Assembly: GCA_949740725.1 (NCBI GenBank)
Contig: CATJIO010000114.1
Coordinates: 1-55,767, forward strand
Direction: 5' to 3'
DNA length: 55,767 nucleotides
Source of the DNA: an uncultured Lachnospiraceae bacterium
GTDB taxonomy: Bacteria > Bacillota > Clostridia > Lachnospirales > Lachnospiraceae
Positions 9,021-18,277 of the stretch are shown one piece after another. The position numbers were made by a program, and so were the translations under genes. Positions within the stretch are counted from its first letter, which is position 1. Each line of letters opens with the position of its first letter. Below the pieces are notes generated by a model. It was not told the DNA's origin and ran no database searches. It saw only the letters and a program-made list of their open reading frames with translations.

Positions 9021-10506
9021 TCCAAATCCCAATGCCAACCGGAATATTTTAATCCTCACCTATGTGATCCTGGGCGCATTTTTCGGGCTGATGGTGTATT
9101 TTTGCCATTTCCTCTTCAAGGAGCGGGAAGGGGTGATGAACAATTCCTATAATGCCAGGCTGGAGAGCTTCTCAGAACGGGTGGTCCGGGGACGGATTTT
9201 AAGCAGTGACGGCCAGGCGCTGGCACAGACAGAGGTGGGGGCGAATGGAGAGGAACTTCGGGTCTATCCTTTCGGCAGCCTGTTTTCCCATGTGGTGGGC
9301 CATTCCACCAAGGGGAAAACAGGACTGGAAAGCCTGGGAAATTTTTACCTCCTTTCCTCCCATGGGAACCTGCTGGAGGAGATATTTCATGGATTGGCGG
9401 ACCAGAAAAGCCAGGGGGACGATGTGATCACGACCTTGGATGTGGGTCTGCAGCACACGGCTTATCTGGCATTAGGGGAGAGAAAGGGAGCTGTGGTGGC
9501 CATAGAGCCAGGCACGGGAAAGATCCTTGCCATGGTGTCAAAGCCAGACTATGACCCGAACCCTGCGAGCCTGGATGCTGCCTGGGAGATGCTGATCAGC
9601 AGTGATAATGATCAGGGGCAGCTGCTGAACCGTGCTTCCCAGGGGCTTTATCCCCCAGGATCTATTTTTAAGATTGTAACGATCCTGGAGGCTATGCGGG
9701 AGAACCCGGAAGGGTATCTGGATGTTCATTTTGACTGCTCCGGTGTATTCCAGGAGGGACCCTACTCCATTCGGTGTTATCAGAGCACTGCTCACGGATC
9801 CCAGAATCTGGGACAGGCCTTTGCTAATTCCTGCAATGGGGCCTTTGCCAGCCTGGGGCTGACGCTGGATCAGGAGTCTATGGGGCAGCTGACCAGACAG
9901 CTTTTGTTTCACACGGAGCTGCCCCTGTCCATCCCTTATTCTAAAAGTTCTTACAATGTAGCCGCTGTGGGAAGCTTGATGGAAAGGCTGGCGGCGTCTG
10001 CGGGAGGCGATCCCCTTGCCTTGACTGACGGGGAGGTGAGTCAGTGGGAGGTGCTGCAGTCCTCCATTGGCCAGGGGAAGACACTGGTCAGCCCCATCCA
10101 CTTTGCCATGATTACCTCGGCTATTGCCAATGGAGGAATACTGATGAAGCCTTATTTAATCGACCGGGTACAGAATGAAGCCGGGGAGGAGGTAAGGAAA
10201 TTCCTTCCAGAGAGCTACGGCAGCCTGATGACTGCGGAAGAGTCAGGAAAGCTGAACGATCTGATGGTGCAGGTGGTGACAGAGGGAACAGGCTCCGCCT
10301 TGCGGGACGCCCCCTATCAGGCGGCGGGGAAGACCGGCTCTGCGGAGTTTGAGACCGGGAAGGAAACCCATGCCTGGTTCACCGGATACGCTCCGGCAGA
10401 GGATCCAAAGATCGCGGTAACGGTGATCGTGGAGGAGGGCGGATCCGGAGGCCGGACCGCCGCGCCGGTGGCCAGGGCAATGTTTGATCAATATTTGCTG
10501 CGATAA
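9007..10506 (+). CDS. Class B penicillin-binding protein (transpeptidase)
   Basis: The 499-residue protein has an N-terminal membrane anchor (about 13-37), a dimerisation segment (SERVVRGRILSSDGQ) and a C-terminal transpeptidase domain. The catalytic triplets are complete: S219-I-F-K222 in PPGSIFK, S275-C-N277 in ANSCNGAF, and K442-T-G444 in AGKTGSAEF. It cross-links peptidoglycan outside the membrane. It is shorter than PBP2 or FtsI and resembles the PbpA type that pairs with an FtsW-like partner; the start lies inside the end of that partner gene, indicating translational coupling. Confidence 0.93.
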   Translation: MKRANPNPNANRNILILTYVILGAFFGLMVYFCHFLFKEREGVMNNSYNARLESFSERVVRGRILSSDGQALAQTEVGANGEELRVYPFGSLFSHVVGHSTKGKTGLESLGNFYLLSSHGNLLEEIFHGLADQKSQGDDVITTLDVGLQHTAYLALGERKGAVVAIEPGTGKILAMVSKPDYDPNPASLDAAWEMLISSDNDQGQLLNRASQGLYPPGSIFKIVTILEAMRENPEGYLDVHFDCSGVFQEGPYSIRCYQSTAHGSQNLGQAFANSCNGAFASLGLTLDQESMGQLTRQLLFHTELPLSIPYSKSSYNVAAVGSLMERLAASAGGDPLALTDGEVSQWEVLQSSIGQGKTLVSPIHFAMITSAIANGGILMKPYLIDRVQNEAGEEVRKFLPESYGSLMTAEESGKLNDLMVQVVTEGTGSALRDAPYQAAGKTGSAEFETGKETHAWFTGYAPAEDPKIAVTVIVEEGGSGGRTAAPVARAMFDQYLLR

Positions 10507-10571
10507 GGATGATTGCTGTAGTGAGCGGCGAGCCGTAAACAGCGCTCAATATACGAGAGAGGAGAACATAT

Positions 10572-11474
10572 ATGATACAGGCAAAGGAATATGTAAGGCC
10601 CTCCAGCCTGGAGGAGGCCTACCAGCTTTGCAGGAGGCGCAGCAGCGTGGTGGCAGGAGGAATGATGTGGCTCAAGATGGAGAATATCCAGAAGCAGACC
10701 ATTATCGATCTGTCCGGGCTGGGGCTTGCAGGCATTGAGGAGGATGAGGAGCAGTTTCGCATCGGGGCCATGACCACCCTGCGGATGCTGGAGACCCATC
10801 CGGGTCTAAATCAGGAATTTGACGGCATTTTCCGGGAGTGCACCCGGCACATTGTGGGCGTACAGTTCCGGAATGGCGCCACAGTGGGGGGGAGTATTTA
10901 CGGCAGATTTGGATTTTCAGATATTCTGACCTGCCTGCTGGCATTAGATGCCTATGTGGAGTTGTACTACGGGGGCGTGATGCCGTTAGCTCAGTTTGCT
11001 GCGATACCCCGTTCCATCACGGAACGGAATATCCTGGTGCGCATTCTGATTAAGAAGGATGGCAGGAGGGCAGCCTACCGAACGGTGAGACGGGCCAGCA
11101 CCGACTTTCCGCTGCTGGCCTGCTGCGTGGCAAAAAAGGGCGGCCAGTGGCAGATATCCCTGGGCGCCAGACCTCAGAGGGCCAAGGCAGTAGTGATTTC
11201 GGAAAATGAGGAATCTTGCGGGGCAGAGGGCTGGGAAGAGCAGGAGGCAATACGGATTGCAAAGGAGGGGGTAAAGGCCTTTTCTTTCGGGAGCAACCTG
11301 CGGGGCAGCGGGGAGTACCGCCGTGTGCTGGCAGAACTTTTGATCAGGCGCCTGGCGCGGCAGCTTCAGGGCCAAGGAGAAGCTGGCTCTGGGATGGGAT
11401 CTGGCAGGGAGCAGAGTAAGAACGGCACGATGACAGAGTCTGACCAGAGCCGGAAGGAGGATAACCGAAGATGA
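10572..11474 (+). CDS. Molybdenum hydroxylase FAD-binding subunit (XdhB/CoxM type)
   Basis: About residues 1-170 form a PCMH-type FAD-binding domain: SSLEEAYQLC, VVAGGMMWLKM (FAD loop), IGAMTTLRMLE and RNGATVGGSIYGRFGFSDIL. A C-terminal CO-dehydrogenase flavoprotein domain follows. The last 30 or so residues are Ser/Gly/Arg-rich and look like an unstructured tail. The subunit passes electrons from the iron-sulfur subunit to its acceptor. GAGAGGAGAA supports the start; the gene overlaps the next by 4 bases. It is part of a three-gene operon with the 2Fe-2S and molybdopterin subunits. Confidence 0.92.
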   Translation: MIQAKEYVRPSSLEEAYQLCRRRSSVVAGGMMWLKMENIQKQTIIDLSGLGLAGIEEDEEQFRIGAMTTLRMLETHPGLNQEFDGIFRECTRHIVGVQFRNGATVGGSIYGRFGFSDILTCLLALDAYVELYYGGVMPLAQFAAIPRSITERNILVRILIKKDGRRAAYRTVRRASTDFPLLACCVAKKGGQWQISLGARPQRAKAVVISENEESCGAEGWEEQEAIRIAKEGVKAFSFGSNLRGSGEYRRVLAELLIRRLARQLQGQGEAGSGMGSGREQSKNGTMTESDQSRKEDNRR

Positions 11475-11929
11475 AGATACAGTTTCAGCTAAATGGAAAG
11501 CCGGTCCAGGCGGAAATCCAGCCGGATACCATCCTTCTGGATCTGGTAAGGAAAATGGGGTGTAAGAGTGTGAAGCGGGGATGTGAGACCTCCAACTGCG
11601 GTTTGTGTACCGTCTGGATGGATGAAAAGCCGGTGTTGTCCTGTTCAGTCCTGGCAGCCAGGGCGGAGGGGAGACGCATTACTACCCTAGAGGGGCTTGA
11701 GAAAGAGGCTCAGGAAGCCGGAAGATATCTGGCAGAGGAAGGCGGAGAGCAGTGCGGTTTCTGTAGCCCTGGATTTTTGATGAATGTCCTGGCCATGGAG
11801 CGGGAGCTGGATTCCCCGGATGAGGAAGAGATCAAGGAATATCTGGCAGGAAATCTCTGCCGGTGCAGCGGATATATGTCACAGCTTCGGGCGGTAAAGC
11901 GCTATCTGAACCGAAGGAAGGAGGGATAG
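11471..11929 (+). CDS. Molybdenum hydroxylase 2Fe-2S subunit (XdhC/CoxS type)
   Basis: This 152-residue protein has the two cluster-binding domains of the family. The plant-ferredoxin-like cluster is held by C38, C43, C46 and C58 (GCETSNCGLCTVW). The helical domain cluster is held by C95, C98, C130 and C132 (CGFCSPGFLM, NLCRCSGY). It relays electrons from the molybdenum centre to FAD. It starts in a 4-base overlap with the FAD subunit gene and ends one base before the large subunit gene, so all three are translated together. Confidence 0.96.
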   Translation: MKIQFQLNGKPVQAEIQPDTILLDLVRKMGCKSVKRGCETSNCGLCTVWMDEKPVLSCSVLAARAEGRRITTLEGLEKEAQEAGRYLAEEGGEQCGFCSPGFLMNVLAMERELDSPDEEEIKEYLAGNLCRCSGYMSQLRAVKRYLNRRKEG

Positions 11930-11930
11930 G

Positions 11931-14237
11931 ATGGGAGAGAAGAGATATGTGGGCGCTCCGGTGGTAAAAAAGGACGCTCCTTCCCTGGTAGGTGGAAGGC
12001 CGGTATATACAGAGGATTTGGCACCGGAGGGCTGTCTGGTGGTGAAGGTATTAAGAAGTCCTTATGCCCACGCGCTGATTCAGAGGATTGATTGCCAGGA
12101 GGCCAGAAAGATGCCTGGGATCGCCTGTATTTTGACCTGGGAGGATGTGCCGGGGAAACGGTTTACCATGGCGGGGCAGACCTACCCGGAGCCCAGCCCC
12201 TACGACAGGCTGATCTTAGATCGGCGGGTGCGGTTTGTGGGGGATGCGGTGGCCATTATTGCCGGGGAGAGTAACCAGGCAGTGGATAAGGCCATGAAGC
12301 GGATCAAGGTTACCTATCAGGAGTTGGATCCGGTGCTGGATTTCCGGGCAGCTAAAGATCACGCTGTACTGGTGCATCCGGAGGATAACTGGAAAAGCCT
12401 TGCGCCAGTAGGGGCGGATAACCGCCGGAATCTCTGCGCATCAGGTATTGACGAGAAGGGAGATGTGGACAGCATTTTGGCGTCCTGTGCGCACAAGGTG
12501 GAGCAGACCTATCACGTAAAAGCCAACCAACAGGCCATGATGGAGACTTTCCGGGCCTACAGTTATCTGGATACCTATGGACGCCTCAATATGGTAGCCT
12601 CCACCCAGGTGCCCTTCCATGTGCGGCGTATCCTGGCCCACGCTCTGGATATCCCCAAGTCGAAAATCCGGGTGATTAAGCCAAGAATCGGCGGCGGCTT
12701 TGGGGCTAAGCAGACGGTAGTGGCGGAGGTATATCCCGCCATTGTCACCTGGCTCACCGGAAAGCCGGCCCAGATCATTTACAGCCGCTATGAATCCCAG
12801 ATAGCCTCCTCCCCGCGCCATGAGATGGAGATCCGGGTGCGGGTGGGATGCGATCAGGAGGGGATACTGAAGGCCATTGATGTGTACACCCTGTCTAATA
12901 CTGGCGCTTACGGAGAGCACGGTCCCACCACAGTGGGATTGTCCGGGCATAAGTCCATCCCACTCTACCGGACCGAGGCCTTCCGCTTTGCCTACGACGT
13001 GGTTTACACCAACCGCATGTCTTCGGGAGCTTACCGGGGCTACGGGGCTACCCAGGGAATCTTTGCTGTGGAGAGCGCGGTCAATGAGCTGGCTGATCAG
13101 ATACATATGGACCCGGTAGCTTTCCGGGAAAAAAATATGGTCCGCCAGGGGGATGTGATGCCGGCCTATTACGGGGAACAGGCCATGAGCTGTACCCTGA
13201 ACCAGTGTATGTCCCAGGCAGCGGAGATGATCGGCTGGAAGGAGAAATTCCCCTGCCGGGATATGGGAAACGGTAAGGTGCGGGGGGTAGGCGTGGCTAT
13301 GGCTATGCAGGGTTCCGCCATCAGTGGCGTGGACGTGGGAAGCGTGGCCATGAAGATAAATGACGATGGCTTTTACACCTTGATGGTGGGATGCTCGGAT
13401 ATGGGAACGGGCTGCGACACCATCCTGGCGCAGATGGCGGCGGACTGTATGGATTGTGACCTGGAAGACATTGTGGTTCACGGCACAGACACGGACATTT
13501 CCCCCTATGATTCTGGATCTTACGCGTCCAGCACCACCTATCTTACCGGGATGGCGGTGATGAAGGCATGTGAGAGCTTGCGAGAAAAGATCCTTAAGAA
13601 GGCGGCTCAATATTTAAACTGTGATGAGGCGGAATTGGAATTCGACGGCAGAAAGGTACGCCAGGTAAAGGGCGAAAAGGAAATCAGCCTAAAGGATATT
13701 GGTAATCAGATCATGTGCAACAATGAAGAAGCCCTGGCTGCCTGGGAATCCCACACCTCCCCCATCTCCCCGCCACCCTTTATGGTAGGTATGGCAGAGG
13801 TAGAGGTGGATAAGGAGACTGGCGAGGTGGAACTGATTGATTACGTGGCTGTGGTGGACTGCGGCACAGTGATCAATCCCAACCTGGCCAGGGTCCAGAC
13901 AGAGGGCGGCATTGGCCAGGGAATCGGCATGACATTATACGAGGACGTGACCTACACAGAGAAGGGGCAGATGCTGGAAAATTCCTTCATGCAGTACAAG
14001 CTGCCTACCAGACAGGATGTGGGGAAGGTCCGGGTGGAATTCGCCCCAAGCTATGAGCCCAGCGGGCCTTTCGGCGCAAAGTCCATCGGGGAGATCGTGA
14101 TCAATACCCCGGCCCCGGCCATTGCCTCAGCGGTTTGTCACGCAACCAGAGTGCAGGTGCGGGAGCTTCCCATTACAGCGGAGAAACTTTGCCGCGGGAT
14201 GCATCCGGAGTGGTTTGGGCATGGAAGCCCTACCTAA
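11931..14237 (+). CDS. Molybdenum hydroxylase molybdopterin-binding subunit (xanthine dehydrogenase family)
   Basis: The 768-residue catalytic subunit has an N-terminal a/b-hammerhead domain (VVKKDAPSLVGGRPVYTEDL, LRSPYAHALI) and the molybdopterin domains: RIGGGFGAKQ, AYRGYGATQG, the QGSAISG segment, and the C-terminal GPFGAKSIGE with the catalytic glutamate. It hydroxylates an N-heterocycle or aldehyde using water as oxygen source; the substrate cannot be read from sequence. No molybdenum-cofactor assembly gene is present in the window. The end overlaps the convergent GH2 gene by 8 bases. Confidence 0.93.
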   Translation: MGEKRYVGAPVVKKDAPSLVGGRPVYTEDLAPEGCLVVKVLRSPYAHALIQRIDCQEARKMPGIACILTWEDVPGKRFTMAGQTYPEPSPYDRLILDRRVRFVGDAVAIIAGESNQAVDKAMKRIKVTYQELDPVLDFRAAKDHAVLVHPEDNWKSLAPVGADNRRNLCASGIDEKGDVDSILASCAHKVEQTYHVKANQQAMMETFRAYSYLDTYGRLNMVASTQVPFHVRRILAHALDIPKSKIRVIKPRIGGGFGAKQTVVAEVYPAIVTWLTGKPAQIIYSRYESQIASSPRHEMEIRVRVGCDQEGILKAIDVYTLSNTGAYGEHGPTTVGLSGHKSIPLYRTEAFRFAYDVVYTNRMSSGAYRGYGATQGIFAVESAVNELADQIHMDPVAFREKNMVRQGDVMPAYYGEQAMSCTLNQCMSQAAEMIGWKEKFPCRDMGNGKVRGVGVAMAMQGSAISGVDVGSVAMKINDDGFYTLMVGCSDMGTGCDTILAQMAADCMDCDLEDIVVHGTDTDISPYDSGSYASSTTYLTGMAVMKACESLREKILKKAAQYLNCDEAELEFDGRKVRQVKGEKEISLKDIGNQIMCNNEEALAAWESHTSPISPPPFMVGMAEVEVDKETGEVELIDYVAVVDCGTVINPNLARVQTEGGIGQGIGMTLYEDVTYTEKGQMLENSFMQYKLPTRQDVGKVRVEFAPSYEPSGPFGAKSIGEIVINTPAPAIASAVCHATRVQVRELPITAEKLCRGMHPEWFGHGSPT

Positions 14238-16500
14238 TACTCCACCCTGACGGCGTAAGCTCTATGGGGATCACTTTCGTCTCCACCGCTGTTCCAGGAA
14301 GAGTGATGGTCACGGATGCCGCTTCTGTTTCTCCGGCAAAGGCTTCTGGCCGTGTCTTTACCCAGAAGGCAGCGTATCCTCCGTGAATGGGGATTACCTC
14401 TGGTCCGATGACCTGAATATTTCCTTGTGTCTGTACTTGGATCACCCCGTGGTAATAGACCAGGGTAGTGTGGGCGCTGTCCTTTACCCGGCAAACGATC
14501 CGGGTGGCGTCCACACAGTCGCCCCAGAGGGAAGCGTCATCTGCCGTTACTTCCAAATCATCCAGGAAGGAGTCGCGGAGGAATTTTTTCGTGGCCACAG
14601 GCTGTCCCTTGTAGTAGCCGGTGATCTGCCCATCCTGCCACAGATCCTGCCATACCCCGATCTCTTCCTCCACCTCAATAGGCGGGTGGGCCAGACCAAT
14701 GTAGCGGCTGTCCGGATAGTAGCGTACTGGCGCTCTGCCGTACATTTCGATTTCTACATAATCACAGTTGGTTAATACCATAAAGGGGGCAGAGAGTTTA
14801 TTGCCCTGGTTATCCCCCCGGGAGAATTCGGTGGTGGCTTCCATCACAATGGCTTCCTCCGGATCTTTCTGGCTGCGCAGCAGGTAGGCGGCATATTTGG
14901 GGATGCGGAACATGTCCATGACCCCATGATAGCAGATCTTGTCTCCAGAGCCGTAGTCGCCGTGGGTGTTGTAGTCGAAGGCACACCAGCCGAAGATGCC
15001 CAGCATTTCCGGGGAGAGATTCGACTGGCTGAAAATCCTGGCATAGGCCCTGGCGTGGACGGTCCGCTTGTAGGCAGTGTCCCAAAGCTTAGTGGGGAAG
15101 GCGGTGCCGGCGAATTCACTGATCAGGAAGGGAACTGGATCATTCTGTCCAGTGGCTTCCTTCCGTCCCCGGAACAGCTTTACCCCTTCTGGGTCGCAGT
15201 CGGAGTAGGTGAAGTCATTTAAAGAATATACATCTTCCAGCAAATGGCTGTCAGATATGTAGCGGACCCCGGTGGTAGGACGAGAAGAATCCAGGCGGTG
15301 GGCCAGGTCATTAGCCTTTTGATACAGCGCGTCGTCATCTAAAGATTCATTGATGCGCACGCTCCAGATGAAGATGCTGGGATGATTGTACTGGGTGACA
15401 ATCATGGACTCTACGTCCTGGAGCATCACCTGTTTGAACTCCTCCCCGCCGATGTGGCCCCAGCCCGGGATTTCTGAGAAAACCAGCAGGCCGATCTCGT
15501 CACAGCGGTTTAAAAAGTATTCAGACTGCATATAATGGGAGGTCCGCACCGCATTTATCCCCAGGAAGTCCTTGAGGATATCTGCGTCCTTTTCCTGCGC
15601 CCGTTTTCCCATGGCGTAGCCGACGTAAGGGAAGGACTGGTGGCGGTTTAACCCCATGATTTTCCACCTTGTGCCATTGATAAAGAGTCCGTCGTGGCGG
15701 CAGTCTACCTTCCGGAAGCCGGTTTTTACCCGATGGCGGTCCAGGAGCTTCTCCTCTGCCTTTAACGAGATCTCTACCGTGTAGAGATAAGGTGAATCTG
15801 GGTTCCAGAGGATGGGATTAGATAGCGCCTCCTGCCTCAGGGAAAGATTGTGCCTGCCAGGCTGGATAGACAGGGCGTCTTCATAGGTACAGACAGTATT
15901 TCCATCCATATCCCGGATGATGACTTCTGCATCAGCCAGGATGGGGGCCCCTTGATGATCCAGGATGAGCTCGGGAGATACCAGAGCCTGGTCTTGTGTC
16001 AGCTCATATCGCGCCAGAACCTGGGTGATCGCCGTCTGGCTGCAGATATCCAGCCAAACATCCCGGTAGATTCCCCCAAAGGTGAGATAGTCAATGGCAT
16101 AGCCAAAAGGAGGGATATCCTCCCGCTCATGGCTGTCTACCCGGACCGTCACCCGGTTCTGCCCGGAATGGCAAAGGCCAGTGATGTCAAACTGGCTTCG
16201 GGAATAGCCTCCCTTGTGCTCCCCGGCCAAAACCCCATTGACAAAGAGCTCAAAGTAAGTCATTACCCCGTCAAAGGTGAGGAAGATCCGCTGCCCCTCC
16301 ATCGAAGGAGTGACGTCCAGGATCTTCCCATAAGTGCTGATCATGGCGGTGGCGCTGTGGCTGAAGCAGCTTAAGGGCAGTTCCTTTACTGTGTGGGGGA
16401 GATGGACGGTTTTGGCCCCCGGGGCATCTTCATATAAGTAAGATTCAGAAAATCCTTCACAAAATTTCCAGTTTAAATTCCATAAAATCGATGCATCCAT
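14230..16500 (-). CDS. Glycoside hydrolase family 2 enzyme (beta-galactosidase/beta-glucuronidase-like)
   Basis: The 756-residue protein has a GH2 sugar-binding domain (about 1-160; FDGVMTYFELFVNG, GGIYRDVWL), an immunoglobulin-like domain, and a TIM barrel (LFINGTRWKIMGLNRHQSFP, FLGINAVRTSHYMQS). The likely acid/base is E385 in NHPSIFIWSVRINES, where one extra residue separates W and NE compared with classic WS-x-x-NE; the nucleophile is probably E462 in FLISEFAGTA. There is no signal peptide, so it acts in the cytoplasm on an imported glycoside. It is the last gene of the sugar ABC transporter cluster. The exact sugar is unknown. Confidence 0.92.
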   Translation of the reverse strand: MDASILWNLNWKFCEGFSESYLYEDAPGAKTVHLPHTVKELPLSCFSHSATAMISTYGKILDVTPSMEGQRIFLTFDGVMTYFELFVNGVLAGEHKGGYSRSQFDITGLCHSGQNRVTVRVDSHEREDIPPFGYAIDYLTFGGIYRDVWLDICSQTAITQVLARYELTQDQALVSPELILDHQGAPILADAEVIIRDMDGNTVCTYEDALSIQPGRHNLSLRQEALSNPILWNPDSPYLYTVEISLKAEEKLLDRHRVKTGFRKVDCRHDGLFINGTRWKIMGLNRHQSFPYVGYAMGKRAQEKDADILKDFLGINAVRTSHYMQSEYFLNRCDEIGLLVFSEIPGWGHIGGEEFKQVMLQDVESMIVTQYNHPSIFIWSVRINESLDDDALYQKANDLAHRLDSSRPTTGVRYISDSHLLEDVYSLNDFTYSDCDPEGVKLFRGRKEATGQNDPVPFLISEFAGTAFPTKLWDTAYKRTVHARAYARIFSQSNLSPEMLGIFGWCAFDYNTHGDYGSGDKICYHGVMDMFRIPKYAAYLLRSQKDPEEAIVMEATTEFSRGDNQGNKLSAPFMVLTNCDYVEIEMYGRAPVRYYPDSRYIGLAHPPIEVEEEIGVWQDLWQDGQITGYYKGQPVATKKFLRDSFLDDLEVTADDASLWGDCVDATRIVCRVKDSAHTTLVYYHGVIQVQTQGNIQVIGPEVIPIHGGYAAFWVKTRPEAFAGETEAASVTITLPGTAVETKVIPIELTPSGWSIR

Positions 16501-16545
16501 ATGTTTATCCCTTTCATTTTTATTGCTCTGTTTATGCTACGTGAT

Positions 16546-17373
16546 TTATTCCTTCACCGCCCCCGCGGCGATCCCTTCGATAATATACTTCTGGAAGAAT
16601 ACATACAGGAGGATGGTAGGAAGGGCCACCACGATGATACCTGCCGCCAGCAGTGGCCAGGAGTTCTGACGGGCGCCGGCATAGCGCATCAGGAAGGTGG
16701 TCAAGGTTCGGTTCCGGTTATTGGGCATGTAGAGGTAGGGAATGTACATGTCATTGACAATAGACACCGTCTTTACGATCACTAAAGTAGCGGTGGCCGG
16801 GGCCAGCAGGGGAAAGATAATCTGGGAAAAGATACGGAAATATCCGCAGCCATCCAGCATGGCGCTCTCATCCAGAGATATCGGGATTCCGCTGATAAAC
16901 TGCCGGTAGATATATAGCTGCATCAGATTGGCGGCAATGTAAATGACGATAGGGGCGCCGATGGAATTGTAGAGCCCCATTCCCCGGATGACGCGGAACC
17001 TGGCGATCTCCACGATATTGGTGGGAACCATCATGGCCAGGTAAAACAGGATGTAGATCACTTGTTTAAACCGGAATTCGAATCGCTCCAGACAGTAGGC
17101 GGTCAGGGCGCCTAGGAGGATATTAAAGGTGATGCTCACCACCACGATTTTCAGGGTATTGATGAAGGAGGTTAGCAGATATTTTTCCTTTAATACATTG
17201 GAGTAATTGCTAAAGGTAATCTGGTCAAAGGGGATCCACAGAGGGGAATGGCTGTCTAAGCTGCCAGGCATCCGCAGAGAACTGACCAAGGTGATCAGCA
17301 GAGGGAAAAATACCAGGAGAATCAGGAAGAGGGAAACCAGGTATTTCCCGGTCAGAATCATCTTTTTATGCAT
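16546..17373 (-). CDS. Sugar ABC transporter permease (MalG/CUT1 type)
   Basis: This 275-residue protein has six predicted membrane helices. The EAA loop that contacts the ATPase is visible as SLDESAMLDGCGYFRIFSQI. The N-terminal GKYLVSLFLILLVFFPLL is typical of the MalG branch of carbohydrate-uptake permeases. It forms a heterodimer with the permease encoded just upstream, whose end it overlaps by 8 bases. No ATPase gene is in this cluster, so a shared MsmX-like ATPase elsewhere probably powers it. Confidence 0.94.
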   Translation of the reverse strand: MHKKMILTGKYLVSLFLILLVFFPLLITLVSSLRMPGSLDSHSPLWIPFDQITFSNYSNVLKEKYLLTSFINTLKIVVVSITFNILLGALTAYCLERFEFRFKQVIYILFYLAMMVPTNIVEIARFRVIRGMGLYNSIGAPIVIYIAANLMQLYIYRQFISGIPISLDESAMLDGCGYFRIFSQIIFPLLAPATATLVIVKTVSIVNDMYIPYLYMPNNRNRTLTTFLMRYAGARQNSWPLLAAGIIVVALPTILLYVFFQKYIIEGIAAGAVKE

Positions 17374-18265
17374 AGTGACCCTCCTTCCTTCGAATCCGGC
17401 TGGTGATATACTTCTGTATCATCTGCACGGCCACGATCATGGCGATCATGATCACTGCCATGGAAGAGGCCAGGCCGAAGTTATTGTACTTAAATGCGGT
17501 GTCAATGGTGTAGATGGAAAAGGTGTTGGACGCCCCGTTGGGACCGCCGGAGGTCATGATATAGGGGATGTCAAACATCTGCAAACTTCCGTTTATCACA
17601 TCAAAGAGCATAAAGTCAATGACTGTCCGGATGGCCGGAATCTGGATAAACCGTAGACGCTGCCAGCCATTGGCGCCATCTACGATTGCCGCGTCCATGA
17701 TATCTTCAGGTACAGAAGCCAGTCCTGCCATAAAAAGGACGATGTGGAAGCCCATATACCGCCATATAGAGACAGAGGATAAGACATAATTGACGATTTT
17801 CGGGTCAGAGAGCCAGTTTTTTATCAGGCTTCCCAGCCCCAGCTTGGTTAAGAGATAGTTAAAACCGCCCTCTACTGGGGAAAAGAAATAGGAGAAGGAA
17901 TAGGAAATTCCCACGCCATTGATGATAAAAGGCAAAAAAATAACAGCCTTCACAAAATTTGCCCCTTTAAACCTGCTGGAAAGCACCACTGCCAGCACCA
18001 GCTCTAAAGGCATCATAAGGCCGTGGATGAGAAGATAAGTCAGATTGTTGCGGAAGGCCAGCCAAAATTCCGGAGATTTGAAAAAAAGCTGTTGATAATT
18101 CGCCCCTCCGATGAAGGGGCGGATGGAAGCGACTCCGTCCCATTCCAGGAAGCTCATGTAGATGAGCTCCCAGAATGGATAAACCACAAATACAGCTAAT
18201 AAGATTACCGGAATGATAAGGGACAGGCCAAGAAAGCAAAGTCGTTTCTTGCTGTGCCGATTCAT
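17366..18265 (-). CDS. Sugar ABC transporter permease (MalF/CUT1 type)
   Basis: This 299-residue membrane protein has about six helices and starts MNRHSKKRLCFLGLSLIIP, a common form for MalF-type permeases. The EAA loop is visible as VPEDIMDAAIVDGANGWQRL. Neighbouring genes give the other permease and the binding protein. The gap from the binding-protein gene is only 12 bases, with an AGGAGG-like ribosome site, so the three genes are one operon. Confidence 0.94.
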   Translation of the reverse strand: MNRHSKKRLCFLGLSLIIPVILLAVFVVYPFWELIYMSFLEWDGVASIRPFIGGANYQQLFFKSPEFWLAFRNNLTYLLIHGLMMPLELVLAVVLSSRFKGANFVKAVIFLPFIINGVGISYSFSYFFSPVEGGFNYLLTKLGLGSLIKNWLSDPKIVNYVLSSVSIWRYMGFHIVLFMAGLASVPEDIMDAAIVDGANGWQRLRFIQIPAIRTVIDFMLFDVINGSLQMFDIPYIMTSGGPNGASNTFSIYTIDTAFKYNNFGLASSMAVIMIAMIVAVQMIQKYITSRIRRKEGHYA

Positions 18266-18277
18266 AGGGTATCCTCC

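Noticed and set aside
12441-13610. Long minus-strand open frame (389 codons) inside the molybdopterin subunit gene
   Set aside because: His/Gly-rich, low complexity, no ribosome site; it mirrors a well-supported G+C-rich gene on the other strand.
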